Positions 1 through 8,585 of a stretch of 64,000 nucleotides of DNA are shown in pieces. Position 1 is the first letter of the stretch, and every line of letters starts with the position of its first letter. Below the pieces are notes generated by a model. That model did not search any database. It was not told the origin of the DNA and saw nothing but the letters and a program-made list of their open reading frames with translations. The position numbers and the translations under genes were made by a program. The DNA is from Flavobacteriaceae bacterium (GTDB lineage: Bacteria; Bacteroidota; Bacteroidia; Flavobacteriales; Flavobacteriaceae): contig CANFZM010000011.1 of assembly GCA_947451525.1 (NCBI GenBank), positions 17,350 through 81,349 on the forward strand. The letters are read 5' to 3'.

Positions 1-168
1 CTTTTTTGTATAAAAATACTTACAAACTAAACAACAATATTCTCATCAATTAACCAATTATTTTTACATTTTCATTTTGAAATTAGTATTTAAAATCAGA
101 AAAATATGTTTTCAATATTGAAGTGATTCCTTAAATTCAATCCTTTTCCACCCCAAAAAAGAATTCCC

Positions 169-176
169 TACCTTTG
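169..176 (+). promoter_or_regulatory. Probable promoter -7 box for the DEAD-box helicase gene
   Basis: TACCTTTG matches the Bacteroidota TAnnTTTG -7 consensus and lies 16 bases before the ATG at 193. No clear -33 TTTG box is visible. The first 168 bases of the window hold AT-rich non-coding sequence with nothing else I recognise. Confidence 0.6.
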
Positions 177-192
177 CAAAAAATAATACGCA

Positions 193-1536
193 ATGAGTAC
201 TTTTGAGCAATTCAACCTTACTAAATCTTTACAAAAAGCAATTGACGATTTAGGGCTAACAACACCAACCCCAATTCAGGAGAAATCCTTCTCCTCTATC
301 ATGTCGGGCCGTGATGTAATGGGAATAGCCCAAACTGGTACCGGTAAGACTTTAGCGTACTTATTACCTCTATTAAAACAATGGAAATTTGTTCATACCG
401 ATTCGGCTCGTTTGGTAATTTTAGTACCTACAAGAGAATTAGTAGTGCAAATTGTGGATGTAATTGAAAGTTTAACCAAATACATGTCGGTGCGAACCCT
501 TGGAATTTATGGTGGAGTAAACATCAACACCCAAAAGAAAGCAGTTTATCAAGGAGTGGATATTCTTGTTGGAACCCCTGGTAGAACAATGGATTTAGCT
601 TTAGATAATGTAGTTCGTTTTGACTCACTTCAAAAATTAGTTATTGACGAATTTGATGAAATCCTTAATTTAGGTTTCCGTTACCAAGTGACTTCGTTAT
701 TAACAATGATGAGTAACAAACGCCAAAATATATTATTCTCGGCAACCATGACCGATGATGTGGATGCACTTTTGGATGAATATTTTGAACTTCCCGAAGA
801 AATCACTTTGGCACAATCTGGAACTCCATTAGAAAAAATTGAACAATTGGGTTATTACACTCCCAATTTTTTAACCAAAATAAATCTGTTAAATCATATT
901 TTAGCTACTGATGAAAGCACATCTCGTGTTTTAATTTTTGCAAATAATAAAAAAACGGTTGATTTAATTGCAAATAGTATAGAAGAAACCTACCCCGATG
1001 CATTTGGAGTAATCCATTCTAATAAATCGCAGAATTACCGTTTAAATACCATGGCTTCGTTTCAAGCGGGCGAATTGCGAGGTATTGTAACTACGGATGT
1101 AATGGCGCGTGGATTGGATATTTCGGATGTTACTCACGTTATCAACTTTGAGTTTACCGAAATTCCGGAGCAATACATTCACCGTATAGGTAGAACGGGG
1201 CGTGCCGATAAATCGGGAACAGCAATCAGTTTTATTAGTCCGAGTGAGGAAGAAATTCAAATTGAAGCCGAAGTTTTAATGGAAAAAGAAATCGTGTTTT
1301 TAGATTTCCCAGAAGGTGTAGAAATTGCCGTACGATTATTAGAATTTGAAAAAGATAAAAAGAAAGTAAAACAACTTTTAAAACGAGTTAAAAAAGAAGG
1401 TGGTGAAGCATTTCACGAAAAATCTAAGAAAAATCAGAAGGTGAATCTTGGAGGTCCTGCTAAAACAAAACCTAGAAAAACCGAATCTCGTAACCGTGGA
1501 ATTGAACGTAAAAGAGACGCTAAGAAGAAAAAATAA
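193..1536 (+). CDS. DEAD-box ATP-dependent RNA helicase (RhlE/CsdA-type)
   Basis: This is a cytoplasmic RNA helicase that unwinds RNA duplexes with ATP, in ribosome assembly, RNA turnover or cold adaptation. The 447-aa protein shows the motif series in order: Q motif (TPTPIQ, about 25-30), Walker A AQTGTGKT (46-53), PTREL, GG, TPGR, motif II, SAT, and HRIGRTGR near residue 330. Motif II reads DEFD rather than DEAD, which keeps the two catalytic acidic residues. The C-terminal 70 residues are a lysine/arginine-rich tail typical of RNA-binding extensions. The gene stands alone, with a promoter box in front and a hairpin terminator 55 bases after the stop. The family is certain; the exact subfamily is not. 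Confidence 0.93.
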   Translation: MSTFEQFNLTKSLQKAIDDLGLTTPTPIQEKSFSSIMSGRDVMGIAQTGTGKTLAYLLPLLKQWKFVHTDSARLVILVPTRELVVQIVDVIESLTKYMSVRTLGIYGGVNINTQKKAVYQGVDILVGTPGRTMDLALDNVVRFDSLQKLVIDEFDEILNLGFRYQVTSLLTMMSNKRQNILFSATMTDDVDALLDEYFELPEEITLAQSGTPLEKIEQLGYYTPNFLTKINLLNHILATDESTSRVLIFANNKKTVDLIANSIEETYPDAFGVIHSNKSQNYRLNTMASFQAGELRGIVTTDVMARGLDISDVTHVINFEFTEIPEQYIHRIGRTGRADKSGTAISFISPSEEEIQIEAEVLMEKEIVFLDFPEGVEIAVRLLEFEKDKKKVKQLLKRVKKEGGEAFHEKSKKNQKVNLGGPAKTKPRKTESRNRGIERKRDAKKKK

Positions 1537-1542
1537 TTTTTT

Positions 1543-1572
1543 AGTGATCAGTGTTCGGCTATTAGTGTTCAG
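1543..1572. repeat. Short degenerate repeat of the AGTGTTC(A/G) type
   Basis: Direct near-repeats of AGTGTTC occur here (agtgatcagtgttcgg, then attagtgttcag). The same motif returns at 47464-47495 beside the flippase gene, so it is a dispersed element within the window. Confidence 0.5.
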
Positions 1573-1591
1573 AAAAAATATATTTATAATG

Positions 1592-1619
1592 AAAACCTTC
1601 TCTTTTGGAAGGTTTTTTT
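1592..1619 (+). terminator. Rho-independent terminator of the helicase gene
   Basis: A 9-bp perfect stem (1592-1600 with 1608-1616) has a 7-base loop and is followed by a run of T. It sits 55 bases after the helicase stop and the next gene starts at 1796. Confidence 0.8.
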
Positions 1620-1631
1620 ACACACTATTTT

Positions 1632-1690
1632 GCCATTCCGACGCAGGAGGAATCTCATATTATTCTGGAATTCTTACTTCGTGGAATGAA
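1632..1690. repeat. Probable dispersed intergenic repeat
   Basis: The stretch starts with gccattccgacgcaggagga and ends with cgtggaatga, giving an imperfect inverted repeat (cattccgacg against cgtggaatg). Similar 'cattccgacg...ggaggaatct' elements are, from memory, scattered between genes in Flavobacterium genomes. Only one copy is present here, so the repeat nature is from recall. Confidence 0.4.
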
Positions 1691-1771
1691 AGTGGTAATA
1701 CTGATTAAGTTCCATCCACAGTTTTATCAAATTTTTAAACCTTTAAACTTTTAAACCTTTAAACTTTTTAT

Positions 1772-1779
1772 TACTTTTG
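1772..1779 (+). promoter_or_regulatory. Probable promoter -7 box for the BatA-type gene
   Basis: TACTTTTG fits TAnnTTTG, 16 bases before the ATG at 1796, the same spacing as for the helicase gene. It may drive the whole run of genes up to 6628. Confidence 0.6.
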
Positions 1780-1795
1780 ACAAACTAAAATAAAA

Positions 1796-3724
1796 ATGCA
1801 GTTCCAACACCCAGAAATTCTTTATTTCCTTTTCTTATTGGTCATTCCAATTCTGGTGCATCTTTTTCAATTGCGAAAATTCAAAACGGAATATTTCACT
1901 AATGTAAAATTCCTTAAAGAACTTGCACTACAAACTCGAAAAAGTTCGAAATTAAAAAAATATTTATTGCTAGCCACCCGAATGCTTTTGTTGGCATTCT
2001 TAATTATTGCCTTTGCTAAGCCCTTCTTTAAAGCCAAAGACCATAAAGATGCTACCAACGAATTGTATATCGTGCTGGATAATTCTTTTAGCATGCAGGC
2101 CAAAGGGCAAAAAGGGGAATTACTAAAACGTGCTGTTCAGGATTTGCTAGAACACACTCCTGAAAACGCCAATTTTTCTTTAATCACCTGCTCAGATAAT
2201 TATTGGAATACCGATATCAAATCAATTCAAAAAGAATTACAAAATTTAAAATACAGCGCCTCTCCTTTTCAATTGGAGCAACTTTTAGCAAAAATTAAAG
2301 CTCATAAATCGGCATTCCGAAAAGACATTGTCGTGATTACCGATGCTGTTGGCCTACAACCCAATGAAGTAAAGAAAAATACCGAGGATGAAAACATGTA
2401 TTTCATTCTTCCCGAAGCGGAAAAAACCAATAACATTGCAATTGATAGCGTTTTCATTAACCAAACCATGGATAATTTCTATGAAATTGGAGTGAAACTA
2501 GATGCGTATGGCGATGATTTTAAAGACATTCCAATTGCATTATACAACAAAAACAAACTGATTGCTAAGACCTTAGTAAATTTTGAAACTAAAAGCAAGG
2601 TCATTAATTTCACCATTCCAAAAGAAGATTTTCATGGATATGTTTCTATTTCGGATACTAGTTTGGAATACGATAACACCTATTATTTTAGTCTTTCTAA
2701 ACCTCAAAAAAGTAATGTAATCAGCATAGGAGATCCCGAAAAAAGTGGGTTCCTAAGTCGAATTTACACGGCAACCGAATTTAATTATTCGAATTATTCG
2801 CTGCAATCTTTAGATTATAATTTGTTGGACAAACAGGATGCTATTGTTTTAAATGAGTTGAAGGAAATTCCGCAAGCCTTACAAACTACACTAAAATCTT
2901 TTGTAGAAAAAGGTGGAAACTTGGTGGTTATTCCTAGTGCAGAAAGTTCGTTAACCAATATGAATGGTTTTTTTGCAACTATTGGGAGTATTCAATACAA
3001 AGCACTTGGTTCTGCTGAGAAAATGATTACCAAAATCAATTTCAGTCATCCGTTATTTAGCAGTGTTTTCGAGAAAAAAGTAACTAATTTTCAATATCCA
3101 AAAACTAAAGTTTCATTTGAAATTAGCAACTCGGCACCAATGGTTTTAGGCTATAGCGACCAATCGGCATTCTTGAGTGCAATTCAAAACGGCATAGCCA
3201 GTGTTTATGTTTTTGCAGCACCAATCAATACTAGTAATAGTAATTTTCAAAATTCACCAATAATAGTTCCTACGTTTTATAATATGGGTCAAAATGCCCA
3301 AAAGGCAGGAATCACGGCCTTAATTATTGGCGAAAACAAACCTTTTGTGGTGGAAACGAAAATTGGAAAAGACGAAATTGTAACCGTGAAAAACGACCAA
3401 GAAAGTTTTATTCCGATGCAACAAATATTAAATAATAAAGTAAAAATAACCTGCAACGATAATCCGAAAATGGCAGGCAACTTTGGGGTATATAACACCA
3501 ACCAACTTATTGAAAACATCAGTTTTAATTACAATCGCACCGAAAGTAATTTAGCAAATACCAATCCAGGAGCGGTTAGTGATTTTAAAGAAATAAGCAG
3601 TGTGAATTCAATATTTGATACCCTGCAAGCCAACCGAGCCGACAATCAAATTTGGAAATGGTTTTTGCTACTAACCTTATTATTTGTAGCACTAGAAATT
3701 TTAATTCAAAAATTGGTAAAATGA
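1796..3724 (+). CDS. BatA-domain / vWA-like membrane protein
   Basis: This 642-aa inner-membrane protein starts with the aerotolerance-regulator (BatA, PF07584-type) N-terminal double-membrane region: helices at about 6-22 and 57-75 flank a basic loop. A von Willebrand A-like domain follows, with a MIDAS-like DNSFSM near residue 92. A long extracytoplasmic part leads to a final membrane helix at about 618-637. Family members are conserved in Bacteroidota and placed near MoxR/Bat clusters, but a precise function is not established. It is the first gene of a colinear group with the dihydroorotase-like gene (42 bases between them). Confidence 0.85.
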   Translation: MQFQHPEILYFLFLLVIPILVHLFQLRKFKTEYFTNVKFLKELALQTRKSSKLKKYLLLATRMLLLAFLIIAFAKPFFKAKDHKDATNELYIVLDNSFSMQAKGQKGELLKRAVQDLLEHTPENANFSLITCSDNYWNTDIKSIQKELQNLKYSASPFQLEQLLAKIKAHKSAFRKDIVVITDAVGLQPNEVKKNTEDENMYFILPEAEKTNNIAIDSVFINQTMDNFYEIGVKLDAYGDDFKDIPIALYNKNKLIAKTLVNFETKSKVINFTIPKEDFHGYVSISDTSLEYDNTYYFSLSKPQKSNVISIGDPEKSGFLSRIYTATEFNYSNYSLQSLDYNLLDKQDAIVLNELKEIPQALQTTLKSFVEKGGNLVVIPSAESSLTNMNGFFATIGSIQYKALGSAEKMITKINFSHPLFSSVFEKKVTNFQYPKTKVSFEISNSAPMVLGYSDQSAFLSAIQNGIASVYVFAAPINTSNSNFQNSPIIVPTFYNMGQNAQKAGITALIIGENKPFVVETKIGKDEIVTVKNDQESFIPMQQILNNKVKITCNDNPKMAGNFGVYNTNQLIENISFNYNRTESNLANTNPGAVSDFKEISSVNSIFDTLQANRADNQIWKWFLLLTLLFVALEILIQKLVK

Positions 3725-3766
3725 TTTTTAACTCCTAAGAATTAAAGGTCTAATAAATTAAAAGTT

Positions 3767-5020
3767 ATGAAAATTATAATCCGAGAAGCCAAGATTATTG
3801 ACCTAAAAAGTCCTTTTCACAAACAAGTAGTTGATGTGAAAATCAAGGACGGAATATTGGAAAAAATTGGAAAAAATCTGGCTAAAGATTCTGATTATGA
3901 AGAAATAACCCATCCCGATCTACACATTTCCCAAGGTTGGATGGACAGTAGTGTATCTCTGGGAGAACCCGGATTTGAAGACCGTGAAACCATTGCTAAT
4001 GGATTGCAAGTTGCTGCCAAAAGTGGCTTTACTGCAATTGCTTTGCAACCTAATAGTTTTCCTGTAATAGATAACCAATCGCAGATTCAATTTGTAAAAC
4101 AAAAAGCTGCATCTACTGCAACCGATTTATTCCCTATTGGAGCGTTAACCAAAAATAGCGAAGGAACCGATTTAGCCGAATTATTCGACATGAAAAATGC
4201 GGGAGCAATTGCTTTTGGTGATTATGGAAAGAGTTTGTCTAATGCTAATTTGTTAAAAATTGGTTTGCAATACGTTCAAGATTTTGACGGATTGGTAATT
4301 ACATTCTGCCAAGACGAAAAGATAAAAGGAAGCGGAGTGGTTAATGAAGGCGTGGTTTCTACCCGATTGGGATTAAAAGGAATTCCGAATCTTGCCGAAG
4401 AAGTAATTGTGGCTAGAAACTTATTTTTATTGGAATATACTGGCGGGAGATTACACATTCCGACAATTTCTACTGCCAAATCGGTAGAGTTAATTCGGGA
4501 GGCTAAAGCCAAAGGATTGCAAGTTACTTGTAGTGTTGCGGTGCATAATTTGGTTTTAACCGATGAAAAACTAGATGGTTTTGATACCCGATATAAAGTG
4601 GCGCCACCTTTAAGAACTGAAAAAGATAGAGTTGCCCTACTTGCAGGAGTGACCGATAACACCATTGACTTAATTACTTCCGATCATAATCCGATGGATA
4701 TTGAGCACAAAAAAATGGAATTTGACGGGGCTAAAAATGGTACAATAGGTTTGGAAAGTGCTTTTGGAGCCTTATTAACCGTACTACCACTAGAAACTAT
4801 TGTAGCAAAATTAACTAGTGTAAAATCTATTTTCAAAATAGAACAATCCGAAATTGCAGAAGGTAAAACAGCAAACTTAACTCTATTTACTACCGAAAAC
4901 GAATGGGTATTTTCTAAAGAAAATATACTATCAAAATCAAAAAATTCGGCTTTTCTTGGATGTAAAATGAAAGGAAAAGTAGTTGGAATTTATAATAACA
5001 AAACTTTAATATTATCCTAA
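3767..5020 (+). CDS. Dihydroorotase-like amidohydrolase, probably without the normal metal site
   Basis: The 417-aa protein has the fold and length of type I dihydroorotase (pyrimidine synthesis, carbamoyl-aspartate to dihydroorotate). The usual GFIDxHVHLREPG segment reads GWMDSSVSLGEPGFEDRET here (about residues 58-76), so both histidines of the HxH metal motif are serine. The TPHH region reads VAVHN, while the late SDHNPMD motif keeps its Asp-His. It resembles the non-catalytic dihydroorotase-like partners of aspartate carbamoyltransferase. Members of this kind are often annotated pyrC in Flavobacteriia. The stop overlaps the next start by one base (TAATG), which suggests translational coupling. 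Activity is doubtful from sequence. Confidence 0.8.
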   Translation: MKIIIREAKIIDLKSPFHKQVVDVKIKDGILEKIGKNLAKDSDYEEITHPDLHISQGWMDSSVSLGEPGFEDRETIANGLQVAAKSGFTAIALQPNSFPVIDNQSQIQFVKQKAASTATDLFPIGALTKNSEGTDLAELFDMKNAGAIAFGDYGKSLSNANLLKIGLQYVQDFDGLVITFCQDEKIKGSGVVNEGVVSTRLGLKGIPNLAEEVIVARNLFLLEYTGGRLHIPTISTAKSVELIREAKAKGLQVTCSVAVHNLVLTDEKLDGFDTRYKVAPPLRTEKDRVALLAGVTDNTIDLITSDHNPMDIEHKKMEFDGAKNGTIGLESAFGALLTVLPLETIVAKLTSVKSIFKIEQSEIAEGKTANLTLFTTENEWVFSKENILSKSKNSAFLGCKMKGKVVGIYNNKTLILS

Positions 5021-5346
5021 TGGATCAAAAAACTATAGACGAAGGAAAATCGGCAGCAATAACCAGTTACATATTAATTGTCGGGGTTTTAATTGCAATA
5101 TCTATGAATTCTGAAAATAAGAATCCTTTTGCTTCGTTTCACATCCGTCAAGGATTGGGTTTAACTTTAACCTTCATCACTTTGGGGGTTTCTATAAGTT
5201 ATTTTGAAAGTATTATGGTTGCCGCTCCAATGTGGATTTTTATTTCGGTATTGACAATTTACGGGATTTTTTCTGCTGCTAAAGGTGAAACAATTCCAAT
5301 GCCGTTATTGGGGAAATGGTTTCAAAAATGGTTTAGTTTTATTTAA
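5020..5346 (+). CDS. Small membrane protein, DUF4870/Tic20-like
   Basis: A 108-aa protein with about three membrane segments: residues 14-28, 45-65 and 70-88. The segment NPFASFHIRQGLGL between the first two helices resembles the DUF4870/Tic20-like family of small membrane proteins. Family function is unknown. It overlaps both neighbours by one base (TAATG at each end), so it is almost certainly co-translated with the dihydroorotase-like gene and the next exported protein. Confidence 0.7.
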   Translation: MDQKTIDEGKSAAITSYILIVGVLIAISMNSENKNPFASFHIRQGLGLTLTFITLGVSISYFESIMVAAPMWIFISVLTIYGIFSAAKGETIPMPLLGKWFQKWFSFI

Positions 5347-5981
5347 TGAAAATCAAATCTGTCTTACTTTTTATTTCCATATTTATTTTGGTTGGGTTTA
5401 CAAATTCTTCAACAAAGAAGATGAAATTGGAACAACTAGAAAGTAAATCTATTATTGGTGATTTTGATGGAGATAAAAAAGCAGATACTTTAACCGAAAT
5501 TCATACTTCTGAAGAGGAAAACAATATAATAACTGAAATTCCTTTTATAAATGATTATGACAATTTAGTTGATTATTATTTCAAACATTCTATTCGAACC
5601 TCATTAAAATCATCAAACAAAAGAATTAAAGATCTCGATTTAGGAACTAGTTTTGGAGTTTATTGCCTAATAAATATTGGAGATAATAATGGAGATAAAA
5701 AAGATGAAATTGCTTTAGTTATTGATTATTGTGATTTTAGCAATCTAAACAGTTGCAAAATTTATTCTTTATGTAATAATAATTGGAAAATGATCTATCA
5801 CTTTGCTATTCATGAGGCTGCCTTTGATTATATAGAAGGCGAAAAATTAGACCCAAATAAAATAGGAGATTATCTACAAAAGAAAAAAGGAAAATGGTTC
5901 TATGCGGATGCATTAGAAGTTTTAAAATCTTATGATACCATAATGAAAATGAAGCCATTAAAAATAAAAAAATGCAATTAA
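5346..5981 (+). CDS. Hypothetical exported protein with Asp-rich calcium-loop-like motifs
   Basis: A 211-aa protein with an N-terminal signal-like segment (MKIKSVLLFISIFILVGFTN). I do not recognise a named family. Two acidic loops, DFDGDKKADTL near residue 39 and GDNNGDKKDEI near 115, look like the D-x-D-G-D-x-x-x-D calcium loops found in FG-GAP and EF-hand-like proteins. Such loops suggest an extracytoplasmic calcium-stabilised fold. It overlaps the preceding gene by one base, and its last codons overlap the earliest possible start of the esterase gene. Confidence 0.6.
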   Translation: MKIKSVLLFISIFILVGFTNSSTKKMKLEQLESKSIIGDFDGDKKADTLTEIHTSEEENNIITEIPFINDYDNLVDYYFKHSIRTSLKSSNKRIKDLDLGTSFGVYCLINIGDNNGDKKDEIALVIDYCDFSNLNSCKIYSLCNNNWKMIYHFAIHEAAFDYIEGEKLDPNKIGDYLQKKKGKWFYADALEVLKSYDTIMKMKPLKIKKCN

Positions 5982-5983
5982 CA

Positions 5984-6628
5984 ATGAATTTATCACTACA
6001 CCATTTAGTTCGTGAGCCTAAAATAAAATTAGAGAAAAATCCTTTATTGCTATTATTGCATGGCTATGGCAGCAACGAAGAAGATTTATTTTCTTTTGCA
6101 TCTGAACTTCCAGAAGAATATTATGTAGTTTCAGTTCGAGCACCTTATGAATTGGGCTACGGAAGTTATGCTTGGTATGCTATTAATTTTGATGCCGATG
6201 AAAATAAATTTTCCGACATTCCGCAAGCACAAGAATCTAGAGATTTAATTGCTAATTTTATTGATGAATTGGTGGCGAATTATCCTATAGATGCTACTAA
6301 AATAACTTTGATTGGATTTAGTCAAGGTACCATTTTGAGTTATGCTATTGCACTTTCTTATCCTGAAAAAATTCAAAGAGTAGTTGCAATGAGTGGCTAT
6401 TTGAATACGGAAATGGCAACATCTAATTTTGAAAATAATGATTTTAGTCATTTAAAAATATTTGCTTCCCATGGCACCGTAGATCAAGTGGTTCCTGTAG
6501 ATTGGGCAAGAAAAGCCGCACCTGCATTAACAAAACTAGGAATTGAAGTGGTCTATAAAGAATATCCTATTGGTCATGGCGTAGCCCCACAAAATTTTTA
6601 TGATTTTAAGAATTGGTTACAGCACTAA
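5984..6628 (+). CDS. Alpha/beta-hydrolase, phospholipase/carboxylesterase family
   Basis: A cytosolic serine hydrolase of the YpfH/EstB-like carboxylesterase family. Visible features are the oxyanion motif LLLHGYGSNEEDL, the nucleophile elbow GFSQG, a late acid in HGTVDQVVP, and the catalytic histidine in GHGVAP. The length is normal for the family. I prefer the start MNLSLHH at 5984; an upstream ATG at 5972 in the same frame would overlap the previous stop. It is the last gene of the run and is followed directly by a 40-base palindrome. The substrate is unknown. Confidence 0.82.
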   Translation: MNLSLHHLVREPKIKLEKNPLLLLLHGYGSNEEDLFSFASELPEEYYVVSVRAPYELGYGSYAWYAINFDADENKFSDIPQAQESRDLIANFIDELVANYPIDATKITLIGFSQGTILSYAIALSYPEKIQRVVAMSGYLNTEMATSNFENNDFSHLKIFASHGTVDQVVPVDWARKAAPALTKLGIEVVYKEYPIGHGVAPQNFYDFKNWLQH

Positions 6629-6667
6629 AAAAATAGTCTCCTAATTATAATTAGGAGACTATTTTTT
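6628..6667. terminator. Bidirectional terminator, 40-base perfect palindrome
   Basis: The sequence 6628-6667 is a perfect inverted repeat centred between 6647 and 6648, with A-tracts on the left and T-tracts on the right. It lies between convergent genes ending at 6628 (+) and 6683 (-), so it can end transcription on both strands. Confidence 0.85.
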
Positions 6668-6682
6668 CATAACAATTTGTAA

Positions 6683-7165
6683 TTATTCCTGACCATCTGG
6701 ATTATCCGATCCAGAAACTTTATTTCCTATTTCGCCATCGCCAGAAAAAACAATTACTCCCGCTTTTTTAAGTTCATAACCATTGTGGGCAATTAATTGG
6801 TAATCGTTGTAAATCCAAGATTTGGTTTGACCACTTTTAGTTGCAATGAAAGATTTTTCGTCTGGTAAAAATATTTCAGCCTTATCTGCATTTTCATTAA
6901 ACAATACATAAGTACACAAAGTTTCATCTTCGGTAGTAGCATTATCCGTTGGATTTAATTGAATTCCTGTAAAGGCTTTAACACATTCCTGATTTAGTTT
7001 AGACCAAGTATATCCAGCCGAAGCCAAACATCCATTTTTATCCTTATCAACATCCACTATTGTAGAGTCTTTATGAGGAACGCTTGCAACTTCTGGAGTA
7101 ATATCGTTTTGTTTGCAAGAAATCATTATCGAAATCATTGCAAACAGTAGTAGTAGGTTTTTCAT
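6683..7165 (-). CDS. Hypothetical lipoprotein
   Basis: A 160-aa protein with a lipoprotein signal (MKNLLLLFAMISIMISCKQ; the lipobox Cys is residue 17). A short conserved-looking segment, GCLASAGYTWSKLNQECV, contains two cysteines that may form a disulfide; I recall such segments in small exported Bacteroidota proteins of unknown role. It is transcribed after the two genes upstream on the minus strand, 38 bases behind the 163-aa protein, and ends at the shared palindromic terminator. Confidence 0.65.
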   Translation of the reverse strand: MKNLLLLFAMISIMISCKQNDITPEVASVPHKDSTIVDVDKDKNGCLASAGYTWSKLNQECVKAFTGIQLNPTDNATTEDETLCTYVLFNENADKAEIFLPDEKSFIATKSGQTKSWIYNDYQLIAHNGYELKKAGVIVFSGDGEIGNKVSGSDNPDGQE

Positions 7166-7203
7166 AAATTTTAAAATTTTATTGGGATTAAAATTTTATT
7201 CTG

Positions 7204-7695
7204 TTAATATTCTTGTTTTGGATAAATAAAAGTATCCATTATTTGAAAGGTTATTTTTCCGTCTTTTTCAACAAAATATTTCAAAACTACATCTCCCCAA
7301 TATTGGCCATCACTATAATCAGCAATAATCCAACGGTGATTTAGTATTTTTATTTTATTGATAATGAATTTTTGTTCGCCAAGTTTTTCTTGTCCAGTAT
7401 AAATATTTCCTTTCGGATTGTCATTAAACGCTAGAAGTGCTTCTTTTATTTGAGGCATTAATTTTTGCACATTGTAATCGGCAAAATATTCTTTGGCAAA
7501 ATCATTATATTCTAACGAAAAGTGATCGGCATCTGCTAATTTATTGGAGATTCCAGTAATGCTATCTTTCAAATATTTTAGTTCACTTTCGTTCTTTTTC
7601 TTTTCGAACGCAAGTGCTTTACTAAAGTACATATACGTAAAAGCAGCGACTAAAGCCGTTACTATAAATAAGTACAGATATAATTGTCTTTTCAT
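7204..7695 (-). CDS. Hypothetical membrane-anchored protein
   Basis: A 163-aa protein with one N-terminal membrane segment (about 5-23), a short coiled-coil-like stretch (30-50) and a C-terminal globular part ending in MDTFIYPKQEY. I do not recognise a characterised family. Its stop-to-start spacing from the MBL-fold gene is one base, so the two are one transcript. Confidence 0.6.
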   Translation of the reverse strand: MKRQLYLYLFIVTALVAAFTYMYFSKALAFEKKKNESELKYLKDSITGISNKLADADHFSLEYNDFAKEYFADYNVQKLMPQIKEALLAFNDNPKGNIYTGQEKLGEQKFIINKIKILNHRWIIADYSDGQYWGDVVLKYFVEKDGKITFQIMDTFIYPKQEY

Positions 7696-7696
7696 T

Positions 7697-8461
7697 TTAA
7701 ATAGATATTTCTAAGTTATCGTAAGCCAAAAAAACATTTGGAGGCAACTTTTTTTGTACTTCATCATGAAAGCCTAACAAATGGCTAATATGGGTTAAGT
7801 AGGTTTTTTTGGGTTGCACCAAAGTTACAAAATCTAAAGCATCTTGCAAACTAAAGTGCGAATGGTGCGGCTCTTCTCTTAAAGCATTAATAACCAACAC
7901 CTCTACCCCTTTAATCTTTTCTATTTCATCGGCTTCAATGGTTTTAACATCGGTTAAATAGGCAAACTTATCTATTCTGTAGCCAAAAACTTGAAGATTG
8001 GCATGAAAAGCATTTATAGGAATTACCTTCAAATTCCCAACCTTAAATGGAACGTTATTTAGAACTTCTATTGCATCTACTGAAGGTGCACCAGGATATC
8101 TGTTTTCTGTTTCAAAAATATAATCAAAGCGTTTCTTTAGATTTTCAATAACCCTTGAATGCGCATATATTGGAATTTTTCCTTGTTTAAAATTGAATGG
8201 TCGTATATCATCAATACCAGCAGTGTGATCGGCATGTTCGTGAGTAAACAAAATGGCATCTACTTTTTTACATTTAGAAGAAAGCATTTGCTGGCGAAAA
8301 TCGGGACCACAATCAATAACGATAGAAGTATCTTTGGTGTGTATCCATACAGAAACCCGCAAGCGCTTGTCTTTGGGGTTGTCACTAAGACAAACAGAGT
8401 GATTACTTCCTATTACGGGAATACCTTGAGATGTGCCAGTTCCTAAAAAATATACCTTCAT
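7697..8461 (-). CDS. MBL-fold metallo-hydrolase, PhnP-like
   Basis: A 254-aa cytosolic metallo-beta-lactamase-fold hydrolase. The N-terminus MKVYFLGTGTSQGIPVIG and the metal motif FTHEHADHTAGID (HxHxDH) place it in the PhnP/RNase Z-like branch that acts on phosphodiesters such as cyclic phosphates. Further metal ligands are in VIDCGPDFRQQ, NAFHANLQVF and THISHLLGFHDE. The gene heads a three-gene minus-strand unit with two short hypothetical genes and has a promoter-like box at 8517-8524. The physiological substrate cannot be told from sequence. Confidence 0.82.
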   Translation of the reverse strand: MKVYFLGTGTSQGIPVIGSNHSVCLSDNPKDKRLRVSVWIHTKDTSIVIDCGPDFRQQMLSSKCKKVDAILFTHEHADHTAGIDDIRPFNFKQGKIPIYAHSRVIENLKKRFDYIFETENRYPGAPSVDAIEVLNNVPFKVGNLKVIPINAFHANLQVFGYRIDKFAYLTDVKTIEADEIEKIKGVEVLVINALREEPHHSHFSLQDALDFVTLVQPKKTYLTHISHLLGFHDEVQKKLPPNVFLAYDNLEISI

Positions 8462-8516
8462 TATTTATGAATTTGGATAGGTAAATTGTTAAAATTAATG
8501 GTTACTTAATTTATTA

Positions 8517-8524
8517 CAAAAATA
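8517..8524 (-). promoter_or_regulatory. Probable -7 box for the MBL-fold gene unit
   Basis: CAAAAATA on the plus strand reads TATTTTTG on the minus strand, a match to TAnnTTTG, 55 bases ahead of the start codon at 8461. Confidence 0.45.
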
Positions 8525-8559
8525 GCATTAATTATCCTTTTATAAAGCACCAATTTTAC

Positions 8560-8567
8560 TAACTTTG
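8560..8567 (+). promoter_or_regulatory. Probable -7 box for the 490-aa conserved gene
   Basis: TAACTTTG fits TAnnTTTG and lies 18 bases before the ATG at 8586. With the box at 8517-8524 it makes this a divergent promoter region. Confidence 0.6.
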
Positions 8568-8585
8568 CAAGGTATATAAATGATT

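Noticed and set aside
1448..1708. 86-aa frame overlapping the end of the helicase gene
   Set aside because: It runs through the helicase frame, the terminator and an intergenic repeat, with no domain or start signal.
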